NCBI GenBank assembly: GCA_024226555.1
Contig: JAAELO010000054.1
Span: 16,241 to 80,240 of the forward strand
DNA length: 64,000 nt
Reading direction: 5' to 3'
From: Desulfobacterales bacterium
GTDB lineage: Bacteria; Desulfobacterota; Desulfobacteria; Desulfobacterales; JAAELO01
Below, piece by piece: positions 1-10,354 of this stretch. Below the pieces are notes generated by a model, which searched no databases, was not told the DNA's origin, and saw nothing but the letters and a program-made list of their open reading frames with translations. The translations under genes were made by a program, and so were the position numbers. The first letter of the stretch is position 1, and each line of letters begins with the position of its first letter.

Positions 1-3000
1 ATCAATAACAGTATTTGTACCATCACAAGTAGCTTCAAAAACATTTGTTTGAGAAAGATATAAAGAAGATATACCAGTTGTACCAGTATGAGTATATGTG
101 TTAACCCAAGCAGAGTAAGAAACTGGAGCTTCAGTGGATGTTGACCTCTTAAATACTCCAGATAGATAATTTGCTGTGTCAGTATCACTAGTATCAAATA
201 GAAGACCACTAATACCAACTTTGTTTGATGCTATGTTATCCCATACACCAAAAACGTTATATGTATCGTCACCTAATTCAATATTGACAGATGGATAAGC
301 ATCACTTGAAGCTTGTTGTTCGTTCCCAATAGTTGTATCAAAATTCCCTGATGTCCATGTGGTTGGATTATTAAGATCAATTCCACCACCACCACTTGTA
401 GAAACTTCAATAATATGCCACCTATTAGCGGGGAGATCTGTTCCAGCGCGAATAAACGTAGCTTGTTTACCCGTAGTCAAATCGTAAGTGGTAGAGCCTG
501 TGTCAATACCATCTTGATAGAAGTTACCACCACCAGCATCTGTCGAAACCCTGAGCGTACCTGTTGCACCTGCTGTAGTTACATCAACAACTGGTAGATT
601 AGGATCTCCTAATATACTAGGAATAATTTCAGGAAGTGTTGCTAACCCTAAAGGCGTACCAGTTTTAATTTTAAACAAATACTTTGCTGAATATTCAAGA
701 TCATAAGGAGTTGATGTGTAATCATTTACAATAAGATTTATATAATTATCAAACCTTCCTAGAAATTCAACATCACCTTGAAAACAATTATTTTCTGTCC
801 ACGTATTGATTGAATTTAGTAAATCAGGTACTTCTACTTCATTATTTCTACTAAGAGGAACACTACCTAATATAACTATGTTTACACCATCCCAAACATC
901 ACCCACAACTGAACCGACAGTTTGACCTAAACCATTTATAGTGTAAGTACCGTCTACAGGGTAAGAAGCAGGATCAATTATTGGTGATGCTACATATTGA
1001 GTGAATCCAGCATCTAAAACTGGAGTTTCAATAACAGTCGCTGTAATATACTGGTCATCTGAAGGTATGAGTGCTTGACAAAAGTATGCAGATTGACCTG
1101 TGTAACTTAATGATGAACCTAACTCTGATAAAGTTAGTACCAGAATACTATCAATATAAACCTTTTGAACTACGTTAGTACTATCCCATGTAACTGATAC
1201 CCCTATTTCTTTCCCAAGAAATCCAGCATTATCTGTAACATAAGTTGTAGCATCGACACCAATTGAACTTTCAATAGTCCATTGATCAGCAGCACTATTT
1301 ACACAATTTACGCCAAAGTTAAATGTTGTAATAGGTGTTGAGGTTAATGGATTACCATCTGAATAAGCAATATATAAACTTGACGAATTACCATCAGTGT
1401 TAGTCGTGATACTTGTTGGGCTAAAATACCATCCACGCTCAGTTGCATCAGGTGTGACTTCCTCATAATTAAAATCAAGACCACAAATAGCATCAGCAGT
1501 AACCAGAGTATCTGTTAAACTGATTTGTGTTATATTATATCCATTTCCATTATCAATAATGGACATGTTATTCCAATTTGTATCTGGTATTCTTATAGGA
1601 TATAAAATATCTGGAATCCATTCATCTATACCACTACCACCACTTATAGACTCGAAATCTAACCCATCCTCTGTAACATTAACTACTGGAACATACCCAG
1701 CATATGTATCATATGTGTTAGGTGTATCATTAAGATCAAGGAAATCATATACCGGATTAACTGGAGGCTCTTTAAACTCTAGAGCTGTTGCAGTACCATT
1801 AACAACTATAGTATAATTCTCTAGACCAGTGTAATCACTTGGTGTGTCAGTTAGATCAAGGAAAGTTTCAGGAACTGAAATGTTATCAAAAGATATTCCA
1901 TCTTCTGTAGGGTTTACACGTAAGAAGAAATCAGCTTGTGAAGTATAAATGCTAGGTACATCTGTTAAGTCAGTAAATACTAAAGCACCTTGAATTGGAA
2001 GAGTCGTGAATTCAAGACCATCAGTTGCAACATTAACTGTAGCAACTTGACCTACTGTACCAAATGTAGCTGGTGTATCAGTTAAGTCTAAGAATGTTTC
2101 ACCAAATGGTGTTACAAATTCAAGTGCAGTTTCTCCACCATTAACTCTAACACTTTTATTAGCACTACTTGTGAAATTTGCTGGTGTATCAGATAACGCA
2201 ACAAATGTACTTACACCTACAGCACCTGCATATACAATATCAATATCAGTAGCATTCTGTGTGATTGTTAAAGACGCATCTGATGATTGGAATGACTTAA
2301 ATTCTAGATCATTAACGGTTTTTTGTAAAAATACTCCAGCAAAACCACCAACATTAGAAGCTGTAGTATTACCAGAAGCAGAGTTAACTTGAGTTAATGT
2401 TGCAAGATCACTTCCAGCAACAGCATCAACACCAGATATTGGGGAAGTGAATGTTTTAACACCTGCAACTGATTGAGCGCCTGTAGTAGCAACAAAACCT
2501 GAAAAGTCTTGTGCTGCAATTTTAGTATCGACATCATCCATTGTCGCAAGCTCATCACCATTTGCTGTATGAGAGCCTGTGAAAGTGACCGCAGAACTAA
2601 ACTCTACATCACCTGTAGCTGTGTATGTAGAAGCTGCTGTTAAGAATGAAGACGTATCAACAGCATCAACAAGAGCTGATCCGTTATAACGAACCTCAAT
2701 ATCAGATTCATTTTCTACTCTAAATTGGAAATTCAATAAGACAGGCACATATACCCAATTTACTTCAAAATCCGACCAGATAGCTATTGTATTTGTGTTA
2801 GTTGACCATACACCTGTAGCTCCAATAGGTACATAGTACCTATCACCATCAACTGGTGAAACTGCTGGCGTTGTAGTAGTACGACTTATAACAGATTTAC
2901 GGATAACACCACCTAGTGTTACCATGTTTAAATCCATACCTACATTCCAGCCATCTTCTCCAAGATTCCATCCGTAGTACAAGCCTAAGTTTGTTTCATT

Positions 3001-3012
3001 TGAAGCTGTCAT
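1..3012 (-). CDS. Large tail fibre / tail protein (DUF2793-like N-terminus), truncated by the window edge
   Basis: Not in ORF track because it runs off the left edge. Minus frame from ATG at 3012 has no stop down to base 1 in my reading. N-terminus MTASNETNLGLYYGWNLGEDGWNVGMDLNMVTLGGVIRKS...DGDRYYVPIGATGVW, then ~36-aa repeats FLDLTDTP..Y......VVN...DGLEF. Confidence 0.8.
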   Translation of the reverse strand, partial: MTASNETNLGLYYGWNLGEDGWNVGMDLNMVTLGGVIRKSVISRTTTTPAVSPVDGDRYYVPIGATGVWSTNTNTIAIWSDFEVNWVYVPVLLNFQFRVENESDIEVRYNGSALVDAVDTSSFLTAASTYTATGDVEFSSAVTFTGSHTANGDELATMDDVDTKIAAQDFSGFVATTGAQSVAGVKTFTSPISGVDAVAGSDLATLTQVNSASGNTTASNVGGFAGVFLQKTVNDLEFKSFQSSDASLTITQNATDIDIVYAGAVGVSTFVALSDTPANFTSSANKSVRVNGGETALEFVTPFGETFLDLTDTPATFGTVGQVATVNVATDGLEFTTLPIQGALVFTDLTDVPSIYTSQADFFLRVNPTEDGISFDNISVPETFLDLTDTPSDYTGLENYTIVVNGTATALEFKEPPVNPVYDFLDLNDTPNTYDTYAGYVPVVNVTEDGLDFESISGGSGIDEWIPDILYPIRIPDTNWNNMSIIDNGNGYNITQISLTDTLVTADAICGLDFNYEEVTPDATERGWYFSPTSITTNTDGNSSSLYIAYSDGNPLTSTPITTFNFGVNCVNSAADQWTIESSIGVDATTYVTDNAGFLGKEIGVSVTWDSTNVVQKVYIDSILVLTLSELGSSLSYTGQSAYFCQALIPSDDQYITATVIETPVLDAGFTQYVASPIIDPASYPVDGTYTINGLGQTVGSVVGDVWDGVNIVILGSVPLSRNNEVEVPDLLNSINTWTENNCFQGDVEFLGRFDNYINLIVNDYTSTPYDLEYSAKYLFKIKTGTPLGLATLPEIIPSILGDPNLPVVDVTTAGATGTLRVSTDAGGGNFYQDGIDTGSTTYDLTTGKQATFIRAGTDLPANRWHIIEVSTSGGGGIDLNNPTTWTSGNFDTTIGNEQQASSDAYPSVNIELGDDTYNVFGVWDNIASNKVGISGLLFDTSDTDTANYLSGVFKRSTSTEAPVSYSAWVNTYTHTGTTGISSLYLSQTNVFEATCDGTNTVID

Positions 3013-3018
3013 TATTTG

Positions 3019-4578
3019 TTATCCTTCACCTATGGCTATAAATTGCATTCCATTACTGGGACTTCCATCACTTGAAAGAGCAATGGAAAAACCGCCAGAT
3101 GTTCTCGATGAATTATATATTTCTTGAAATCTCGTTGCGCCTCCATGCCCGTCATTAAGTGGCGTTGCTACAACTGTGTAATTAGCATTACTAAATTGCC
3201 TAAATCCTCCGAGAGATAAATCAACTGAAACTTCTCTGCCTCCCGACTTTGGGCTAGAGTCAACATACCTTCCAAAATTGATGACGAGGCCACCTATCTT
3301 AAAACTACGTGCTTTAATATTATATGTTCTAGATAAGATAGTTTTAGTGTGAGAATCTTTTTCAAGAAGTCCACCTAACAATGCTGCTGTTATCCCTGCA
3401 TTAGCCCCTATACCATCTTCTAATTGTAAAGCTGAAGCTAGTAAGAATCCTCCAACGCTTGAAGTTGATGCATCAGGTATTAGACCACTGTTTATTTTAC
3501 CACCATCCATAAGATCAACACTATTAATGGTAGTAGCTGTTGGTAATGCAGCAGATGTATCAACATTGATATTCTGAATGTATCCATCTGTCCATTGACG
3601 GGAAGCATCACCTAACCATGCATCTGTTGCTTGAACACCACCTGCACTGTTTATAGTAGCTGGTATTAATGCTGTTTGTGTTCCTACTAAAGTAAATGCT
3701 TGTACACCACCACCCCAAAGATATGAATTTATATTTGCTGTGTTATTTAATACACCAAAGAATCCACCACCAATGTACTTATTTGCACTAACAGTACTTG
3801 TAAATGTAGCCGCAGTACCATTTAGATTTGTACTACCAACTTCAACCGTTGAGCCTGAGTAGGCTGTTATTTTATTAACAATAATCCCAGCACTAGCAGA
3901 AAATGAGTTAGTTCCTGTGAATGTTTGGGTATTAGCTAAGAAGACATCACCACTAACACCACTGAATTCCCATCTTGAGTCAAGAGTTGATATATCCACT
4001 TTTTTCAATGTACCACTGTCAGATATGTACATATAATCTGATGTATCAATTGTTCCTATTGTACTGAGCGCACCAACATCAAACATCTCTGATCGTAGAT
4101 TAGCTGTAGTGATTCTCTTATTATCAGATACTGAAACATCATAAAAATTAAAAAGATCACCAGTAGCTAATATAGTTTCTGGTGTTAGAATAGAAAAATC
4201 ATTTACAGTTGCTCTGACATAAGATAGTGGTACTTCAGATAAGGTTGTATCTGTATCATCTCTGAAGATAATATTATCTGTTATATCAATTGCAACTTTG
4301 TCAGTATAGAAACCATCAGTTTGAAAAAGTAATCCTACATTAGCTAGAGATACCTTTTTATTATTATCTATATTAGAGTCAATTGCCTCAACCAGAAAAT
4401 ACGAACTTAAAGGTGTCGAGTCTTCTGTTAGACTAGCTATTTCAGCCTTACCAAACTCAGCACTCATGTCATCTATCGTAACTTTTTTGTCAACAGATGA
4501 TTGACTTAAATGAAGTAAATCAGCACCATCAACTGGTAAACTTGCATCAGGAAGATTTGCTATATTAATATCGGCCAT
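3019..4578 (-). CDS. Tail fibre protein
   Basis: 519-aa ORF abutting other tail genes; fibre-like repetitive low-complexity sequence, gp53-like C-terminal receptor-binding appearance. Confidence 0.7.
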   Translation of the reverse strand: MADINIANLPDASLPVDGADLLHLSQSSVDKKVTIDDMSAEFGKAEIASLTEDSTPLSSYFLVEAIDSNIDNNKKVSLANVGLLFQTDGFYTDKVAIDITDNIIFRDDTDTTLSEVPLSYVRATVNDFSILTPETILATGDLFNFYDVSVSDNKRITTANLRSEMFDVGALSTIGTIDTSDYMYISDSGTLKKVDISTLDSRWEFSGVSGDVFLANTQTFTGTNSFSASAGIIVNKITAYSGSTVEVGSTNLNGTAATFTSTVSANKYIGGGFFGVLNNTANINSYLWGGGVQAFTLVGTQTALIPATINSAGGVQATDAWLGDASRQWTDGYIQNINVDTSAALPTATTINSVDLMDGGKINSGLIPDASTSSVGGFLLASALQLEDGIGANAGITAALLGGLLEKDSHTKTILSRTYNIKARSFKIGGLVINFGRYVDSSPKSGGREVSVDLSLGGFRQFSNANYTVVATPLNDGHGGATRFQEIYNSSRTSGGFSIALSSDGSPSNGMQFIAIGEG

Positions 4579-4958
4579 TATATATTAACCTCAGAGGTTT
4601 TCTTGAAAACGTAAACATCTTGTCCTGCAATTGTGTCAGTTGGATCAGAAGCACCACCATCAATAAATTCCCAAGTGCCACCTAACTGTGTACTTATCGC
4701 TGCTTCTAATGTTCCTACCGTTTGACCTGAATCAACAATAAAGTAGACATCATCAACTTGATATTGCTCGTCAAAGAATTGAATCCATTCTCGTATTTTG
4801 TTAAATAAATAATTAATATCTTGGCGAAGCGTGTTTTTATTTGCCGCTTGTCCAATCTCTTGTTTTTCTACTGAAGGCAACTCTTTGTTATTACTTCCAC
4901 TAACAGGATCTACTATGTCATTCGTTGCCCAAAAAGGGTAATCTTCTGGCCTACTCAT
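4578..4958 (-). CDS. Tail-associated protein with LGGTWE...YVFKKT C-terminal motif
   Basis: ORF overlapping neighbours by start/stop; C-terminus resembles the C-terminus of the next gene. Confidence 0.55.
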   Translation of the reverse strand: MSRPEDYPFWATNDIVDPVSGSNNKELPSVEKQEIGQAANKNTLRQDINYLFNKIREWIQFFDEQYQVDDVYFIVDSGQTVGTLEAAISTQLGGTWEFIDGGASDPTDTIAGQDVYVFKKTSEVNI

Positions 4959-6076
4959 TAGGCTGTCCTCTTAAATATGTATGTAGTTACTCCACCGAAA
5001 GTATCTGAACCTACTGAAGCCCACGTTCCACCAAATCTTGTGTCGTAGTCTGCTGCTGTTTGTGTTACATCTACTGTCATACGAATAGCATCAACTAACG
5101 CTCTATCAGAAACTAAACTTAACCAACTATCAATTAAAGCCATTGCCCAATTGAAAAATTGTCTTGGTATAGGTTGTTTGTTGTTTATTCCACTATCTTT
5201 ATATTGTTGAATTGGTTCTAGTTTATTTGTTGATTGAGTTAAAGGATCAAGTATTGCTATACCATTACCACCAACACCACCAGCCCAAGGAACAAAACCA
5301 TTTCCCCCGCTTGTTATTAATGAATTATCTGTTGTAGTAGTTTCAACTAACCAACTATACTCAGCTGCTGTACCACCATAAATTCCACCATAATTTAATC
5401 CATAACCAGAAACCTGATCACCATCAACAGTATTATCTACAAACGAACCTCGCAGATTACCATCATCAATAGAACCCAATAAAACATTAGCAACAATATC
5501 ATTCAGATTATTATCAATAATTTGATTGCTTTCATTATCAAAGAGATTTACATCACCAAATACAAGTTCTGCATCACTAGCAAGCCAAGCAAAACCAGCC
5601 GGATCAAACATTAAGCCTACAAACTCGATAGATGCTGCTGCTGCATCTAACATATACGATGGAGCTGTTAAATCAGTATCAGATCCACCTACAGATAAAA
5701 GAGCTACTGATAAAGGGTAGTGTTCATAAAAAGTTACATAACTAGATCCAGAAATCGTTGCAAATAAATCTATCAGTTGATCTGGAGTTCCACTGCCACT
5801 TGCCGATGATATACGTGATAAAATTGCTGCCCTGTATTCTGTGTCTGATCTTGCTGCCCTTTGTTCATCAAAGTAGCCACCAATAATGTCTAACTGAGCG
5901 CCTATAGCTGTACATATATTGAAACCATCTCTAACATCTATAGCGCATTGCTCAGATACATTCAATGGTGTTAACCATGACTCTAAAACACCTCTTAGGA
6001 TTGGCTTGTTATCCCATTGACCCGGTAGAAGTTCCAATCCTGCTTCAACGTGATCAATTTGAGTTATCTCAACCAT
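4958..6076 (-). CDS. Baseplate/tail protein, DUF2612-like (P2 gpI position)
   Basis: Sequence LLPGQWDNKPILRGVLESWL...GAQLDIIGGYFDEQRAARSDTEYRAAIL typical of DUF2612; placed after gpJ. Confidence 0.75.
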   Translation of the reverse strand: MVEITQIDHVEAGLELLPGQWDNKPILRGVLESWLTPLNVSEQCAIDVRDGFNICTAIGAQLDIIGGYFDEQRAARSDTEYRAAILSRISSASGSGTPDQLIDLFATISGSSYVTFYEHYPLSVALLSVGGSDTDLTAPSYMLDAAAASIEFVGLMFDPAGFAWLASDAELVFGDVNLFDNESNQIIDNNLNDIVANVLLGSIDDGNLRGSFVDNTVDGDQVSGYGLNYGGIYGGTAAEYSWLVETTTTDNSLITSGGNGFVPWAGGVGGNGIAILDPLTQSTNKLEPIQQYKDSGINNKQPIPRQFFNWAMALIDSWLSLVSDRALVDAIRMTVDVTQTAADYDTRFGGTWASVGSDTFGGVTTYIFKRTA

Positions 6077-6086
6077 AACTAACCTA

Positions 6087-7838
6087 CTATGTTTGGTTTG
6101 TAACTGTTGTTAAAGCGTCACTAAAGAAAGCTTCTTCGTCAATAGCAATAACAACTGCGTCTGATGGATTGCTTGAAAGCTCACCATTAATATCAACCAA
6201 CACTTCTTTAAGCCCCTTAACTGCACAATAAACAACACTTTCAAACTCAGATGGTATAACATCCTCACCTGCTCCAAGTGCGTTACCAAACTCTACAACA
6301 GCAGTTGTAATTGCTGCATAAGCTTCTGCATCAGTTTCAGGATATAATGTGTCATCAAATACTTTATATGTTATAGCTGTTGTCATATCTATACTGGTTG
6401 GTCTGTTGAAGCTAATAGTTTGAGTATCACCATTAATATCAATCGCATCACCTTCATTATAAGTACCACCTGCTAATGCCCAAACCTCAACACCTGCTGG
6501 TTTTGTATCCCAGATTGATTGAGCAACATTATCGTTAGTACCACCTGCAACAACTATATGTACAGAGCCACCATTTTGAGTTGTTGATGCAGCACATATA
6601 TAATCACCAGATCCGTTATAACACTCGCTAACATTCTTTTCGGTTATTGTTACGGAAGAAACACCATCAACAGCTAAAAGGCTAGAAGTCATATTATCTA
6701 GAGTTGCTGTACCACCTGCCGTTTTAAAGTTGATTGCACGACTTCTTAATTCTTGATCTGTTTCTTGTTCTCTTCCTATTACAAGGGCAGTAGGATTGAA
6801 AACAGAAGTCCAACCACCTGCTGGTGAAAGAATAGTAATAACACTGTATGCAGGAGCTGGCAGAATACCTGTATTAACACCTGTGACATTTCCTGCACTG
6901 GTAGCCTCTGTAAAAGACATATTCAAATCTACAGAAGCAGTTATGTCAGTGGATTCAATCACTGAAACTGTTGCTGTACCATCTAAATTATCTTCAGCAG
7001 TGTAGTTAACTCCATACAGAATATTTTGTAATGACATGAGAGTTGGTTCAGAAATTACAACACTCTTTGTTGTTATGTCAGAAACTACAGATGTAGAGAG
7101 AGTTACTGTGCCATCCATATTATCAGTTGCATCAACTCCATGAGATCCTGAGTTAGCTTGAATAGCTACTTGAAGTCCTGCTGTTATCTCTAAACTTGTT
7201 GCACTTGCATCTGAAGTATAATCATTGTTAACACCTGCAATTACAACTCTATATAAAGTTGAATCATCTATACTATCAACGATAAGTGTTACTGTTGTTA
7301 CAGCTTTAACTAAACCCGCAATAATTTCTAAATTAGTTGCAGATCCATCAGAAGTATATTCAAATGCTACACCCTGAACTGTGAGAGTATATAATGTAGT
7401 ATCAAGTACATTTAAAACATTGAATGTACAGTCTCTACAAGAGTTTCTTGAAATCTGTAAAGATAAATCAAGGGTATAGTTTTCTTTAGAAGATATGTTT
7501 TGAACTCGTGAACCTGCTGGAACAAGAGTGCCATCTACACCTCTAAAATAACATTCACCTGCTGTTGCAGCAGCTCCTTGTCTATAAACTCCTAGCCAAG
7601 AAACATTATCATCTAACGCTTTTCCTTCTGCATTAAATATACTACGCTGATCATAAATATCTTGTGTGAGTTCATTTACCAGAGCAATCTGAGCTGCCAT
7701 TATCTGGTTTGTTTGCCCCAAAGCTGTATCATCATCGACATCAATTTGTGAGCTAACATTTTCCTGTTCAGCAGTTATGATAGCATCTAAAACTTCTTCA
7801 TAAGTCGGTACTGTTAATCCATTTACAGTTAAAGCCAT
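6087..7838 (-). CDS. Baseplate J-like protein
   Basis: TYEEVLDAIITAEQENVS..., ALDDNVSWLGVYRQGAAATAGECYFRGVDGTLVPAGSRVQN; gene order. Confidence 0.85.
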   Translation of the reverse strand: MALTVNGLTVPTYEEVLDAIITAEQENVSSQIDVDDDTALGQTNQIMAAQIALVNELTQDIYDQRSIFNAEGKALDDNVSWLGVYRQGAAATAGECYFRGVDGTLVPAGSRVQNISSKENYTLDLSLQISRNSCRDCTFNVLNVLDTTLYTLTVQGVAFEYTSDGSATNLEIIAGLVKAVTTVTLIVDSIDDSTLYRVVIAGVNNDYTSDASATSLEITAGLQVAIQANSGSHGVDATDNMDGTVTLSTSVVSDITTKSVVISEPTLMSLQNILYGVNYTAEDNLDGTATVSVIESTDITASVDLNMSFTEATSAGNVTGVNTGILPAPAYSVITILSPAGGWTSVFNPTALVIGREQETDQELRSRAINFKTAGGTATLDNMTSSLLAVDGVSSVTITEKNVSECYNGSGDYICAASTTQNGGSVHIVVAGGTNDNVAQSIWDTKPAGVEVWALAGGTYNEGDAIDINGDTQTISFNRPTSIDMTTAITYKVFDDTLYPETDAEAYAAITTAVVEFGNALGAGEDVIPSEFESVVYCAVKGLKEVLVDINGELSSNPSDAVVIAIDEEAFFSDALTTVTNQT

Positions 7839-8203
7839 TATAGGGTTACCTCAATATTAACTATCTCGCCTGTGTCAGAAGTTATTGAGAATTCTAACGT
7901 GTATTCTCTTGTGTATTTATCTAATGAAGAAGCATATCTATTTATATTAGTCACACCTTCTGTGTTTCTAATTGTTTGTTTAAATGCAGCATCTGCTGCT
8001 GCTTTTGTATTTTTACCGTATATGCTCTCAAAATATGCAACACCATAAGTTGTATCTGTAAACCACTCACCAAAAACCATTAAAAGATTTATAACTAGAC
8101 GTTGACGTACAAGCTCTTCGTGTGTGTCACATAATCTCATTGTGGTATTATTTTCTAAGTCCCAATCATCAGTGACAGGACTCATATAGAAATCTTGTGC
8201 CAT
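7838..8203 (-). CDS. Baseplate wedge gpW/gp25-like
   Basis: MAQDFYMSPVTDDWDLENNTTMRLCDTHEELVRQRLVINLLMVFGEWFTDTTYGVAYFESIYGK; start trimmed to MAQDF. Confidence 0.75.
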   Translation of the reverse strand: MAQDFYMSPVTDDWDLENNTTMRLCDTHEELVRQRLVINLLMVFGEWFTDTTYGVAYFESIYGKNTKAAADAAFKQTIRNTEGVTNINRYASSLDKYTREYTLEFSITSDTGEIVNIEVTL

Positions 8204-8214
8204 TGCTAAATCCT

Positions 8215-9018
8215 TTAAGCTGGTGCAGTTGTTGTAGAAGATGCACCTGTACATGGGCCTGATACGCTGTCGAGTATTGCACCTGCTGGAGCGCCAATAC
8301 CTGCATTATGTACGTGAGTGTTATATGCAAGGAGAAGAGCATCTAAATCAGCACCACTTGCTGTTACAACATTACCAGTAGCAGCATCAATAGTTGCACC
8401 ATTAATATCAACATCACCACTAACAGCCATTGTTATATTTCCAGAGGCATTAGTAATGTCAATAGCTCCTGTATTTAGAGCTTCAATACTTGCATTAGCA
8501 TTGACTAAACTAATGTCACCAGTAGTTTCAAGTGTTAAAGTTGCATTCTCAGTTGTAACTTCAACATCACCATTTTCTTTGATGGTTATCTCAGAACCTT
8601 TATATTTGATTTCTAAATCTGTTGGGTTTGGTGAAGGGTGATTGTTGTCCCTAAACACACCAACCAAACAATAACCATCTGAAATATTATGTAATCTTGA
8701 ATCGTATGGATCAACCGTACCCTCTTCTGATAACTGAAACTCAACTATTGATCTCATTGAAAATACTATTAGAACGTCATCATCAACAGCTACAGGAAAA
8801 GTGATTATAGAACCACCACCTGAAGGCCAGATGACAGGTATATCCTGTAAGATAGGAAGAGTTGTACCATCAGGATTATTAAGTGCTGGCTGTACCGAGA
8901 TGGTATTCTCAGACTCCAATAAACTCACATCAACAACAGTTGCAGGAATAGCAGTAAATAATTCTGCTTGTTCAAGTTCTATGTACTGAAGTATAAGATC
9001 TGAAAGAGTAGTTGACAT
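8215..9018 (-). CDS. Baseplate spike protein, gp138-N-like
   Basis: N-terminal OB-like domain (PVIWPSGGGSIITFPVAVDDDVLIVFSMRSI) followed by beta-helix-like repeats; start set to MSTTLSD at 9018. Confidence 0.75.
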   Translation of the reverse strand: MSTTLSDLILQYIELEQAELFTAIPATVVDVSLLESENTISVQPALNNPDGTTLPILQDIPVIWPSGGGSIITFPVAVDDDVLIVFSMRSIVEFQLSEEGTVDPYDSRLHNISDGYCLVGVFRDNNHPSPNPTDLEIKYKGSEITIKENGDVEVTTENATLTLETTGDISLVNANASIEALNTGAIDITNASGNITMAVSGDVDINGATIDAATGNVVTASGADLDALLLAYNTHVHNAGIGAPAGAILDSVSGPCTGASSTTTAPA

Positions 9019-10007
9019 TAGCCACGAGTCTCTATGATGGTGTCCCAAGCTGCCCCTTCATAGGAAAGCTTATGTATAACTGATGTAACTGCATAAGCAC
9101 CTAAGTAACTATTAAACTCTTCTGTACTTGGGTTAGCGCCTGTTGTTGCTACTACTTTTACATAGGCTTCGCGGTTTATATTTCCATTTAAATTTATAGT
9201 GAAAGCAACACCTTGTTTTTTTGTTTTGTCTTGAACTTGATCTTTGTTGGTAATATCATCTAAAAATTCTATGTTCCCTTTCAGATTTTCTTGTTCTACC
9301 TGTAAAGCTCTAACCATTTCAACATCATTTGGATTCAATGGCTCTACATATATATCACCACCCATCACATACCACCTATGCCCTGTATGAGAGCATAATG
9401 TTTCCATTGACTTACTGAGCTTTCCACTAACACTATAAGCTTTACCAAACTGAGTATTTTTAGCGGTTTCAGTTATTTGAATTCTACCAACAGGAACACC
9501 GTACTGTGCAAATACACCTAGTAGTTTATTTATTCCATCTTCATATGTAAGAGTCTTAGCAAATGTTTCTGAGTAACTAATAGTTTTTTTTACATCATGC
9601 GCTTCACTGCAAAGTAGTTTAAGCACTCTGTTATTACCAGAACGTTCAATCCATGATTTGGTTATGATAGTTGCACAAATTATAGGAAGCTGTGCATCAG
9701 TGTTATAACCCGCTTTCAATAGCAAAGCATTCCCTGTCTTTATCTTACTCTCAGTGTCAGGTGCAGGATTAAATATACTTATATTTTGACTTACAGTTTT
9801 GTTACCCTTACCCTCTTTTGGGTAATTTATTTGTGCTTCAAAATGATGATCAGTTAAAAGAATGAAATCACCTTGAGCTGGTACTGTTTTTGTATCAGCT
9901 TCTGGTTTAGTTCCATCTTTCTTTGTAGCATCGGTTTCTTTTTTAACTTCAACAAGTTCAGGAATAAAACCTATGTACATTTCATATTTTCTAGAAAGAG
10001 CTTCCAT
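9018..10007 (-). CDS. Baseplate hub / tail protein D-like
   Basis: 329-aa ORF in hub position between Dit-like and spike genes. Confidence 0.6.
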   Translation of the reverse strand: MEALSRKYEMYIGFIPELVEVKKETDATKKDGTKPEADTKTVPAQGDFILLTDHHFEAQINYPKEGKGNKTVSQNISIFNPAPDTESKIKTGNALLLKAGYNTDAQLPIICATIITKSWIERSGNNRVLKLLCSEAHDVKKTISYSETFAKTLTYEDGINKLLGVFAQYGVPVGRIQITETAKNTQFGKAYSVSGKLSKSMETLCSHTGHRWYVMGGDIYVEPLNPNDVEMVRALQVEQENLKGNIEFLDDITNKDQVQDKTKKQGVAFTINLNGNINREAYVKVVATTGANPSTEEFNSYLGAYAVTSVIHKLSYEGAAWDTIIETRG

Positions 10008-10342
10008 TATGGACGTTCCACTTCATCTGATGTGAAATAGATTAATGAATAGTCTTTACTGATTCCAAAGTTACCAAGTGTTGCAAAGTCTTCCGCGTCT
10101 TGTTGAAGTTGTGATACAAACAACAAACCTTGAGGTGCATCTACATTTGGGTAGTTGAAATTTGGGGTACTAAACTCAAGAAGTCTCATTCCCATAACAA
10201 GCTCAGTACCATCTTCTTCTAATATATTAAGAAAAAAACGCTTGTTACGACTATTAAACCTATATTGAAAAATATAAGTAACACCTTCTAACGTAATATT
10301 AGTGTCACTATTTCCATTCTGTGATACTGGAATCTGTAGCAT
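10007..10342 (-). CDS. Small tail protein
   Basis: YIFQYRFNSRNKRFFLNILEEDGTELVMGMRL; conserved position next to hub. Confidence 0.6.
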   Translation of the reverse strand: MLQIPVSQNGNSDTNITLEGVTYIFQYRFNSRNKRFFLNILEEDGTELVMGMRLLEFSTPNFNYPNVDAPQGLLFVSQLQQDAEDFATLGNFGISKDYSLIYFTSDEVERP

Positions 10343-10354
10343 CTTATACCTTGT

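Noticed and set aside
415-2392. Plus-strand ORFs at 415, 1559 and 2171
   Set aside because: Antisense to a continuous minus-strand fibre ORF; no ribosome-binding site or recognisable domain.
1-4578. Diversity-generating retroelement acting on the tail fibres
   Set aside because: No reverse transcriptase ORF and no obvious TR/VR repeat pair within the window.
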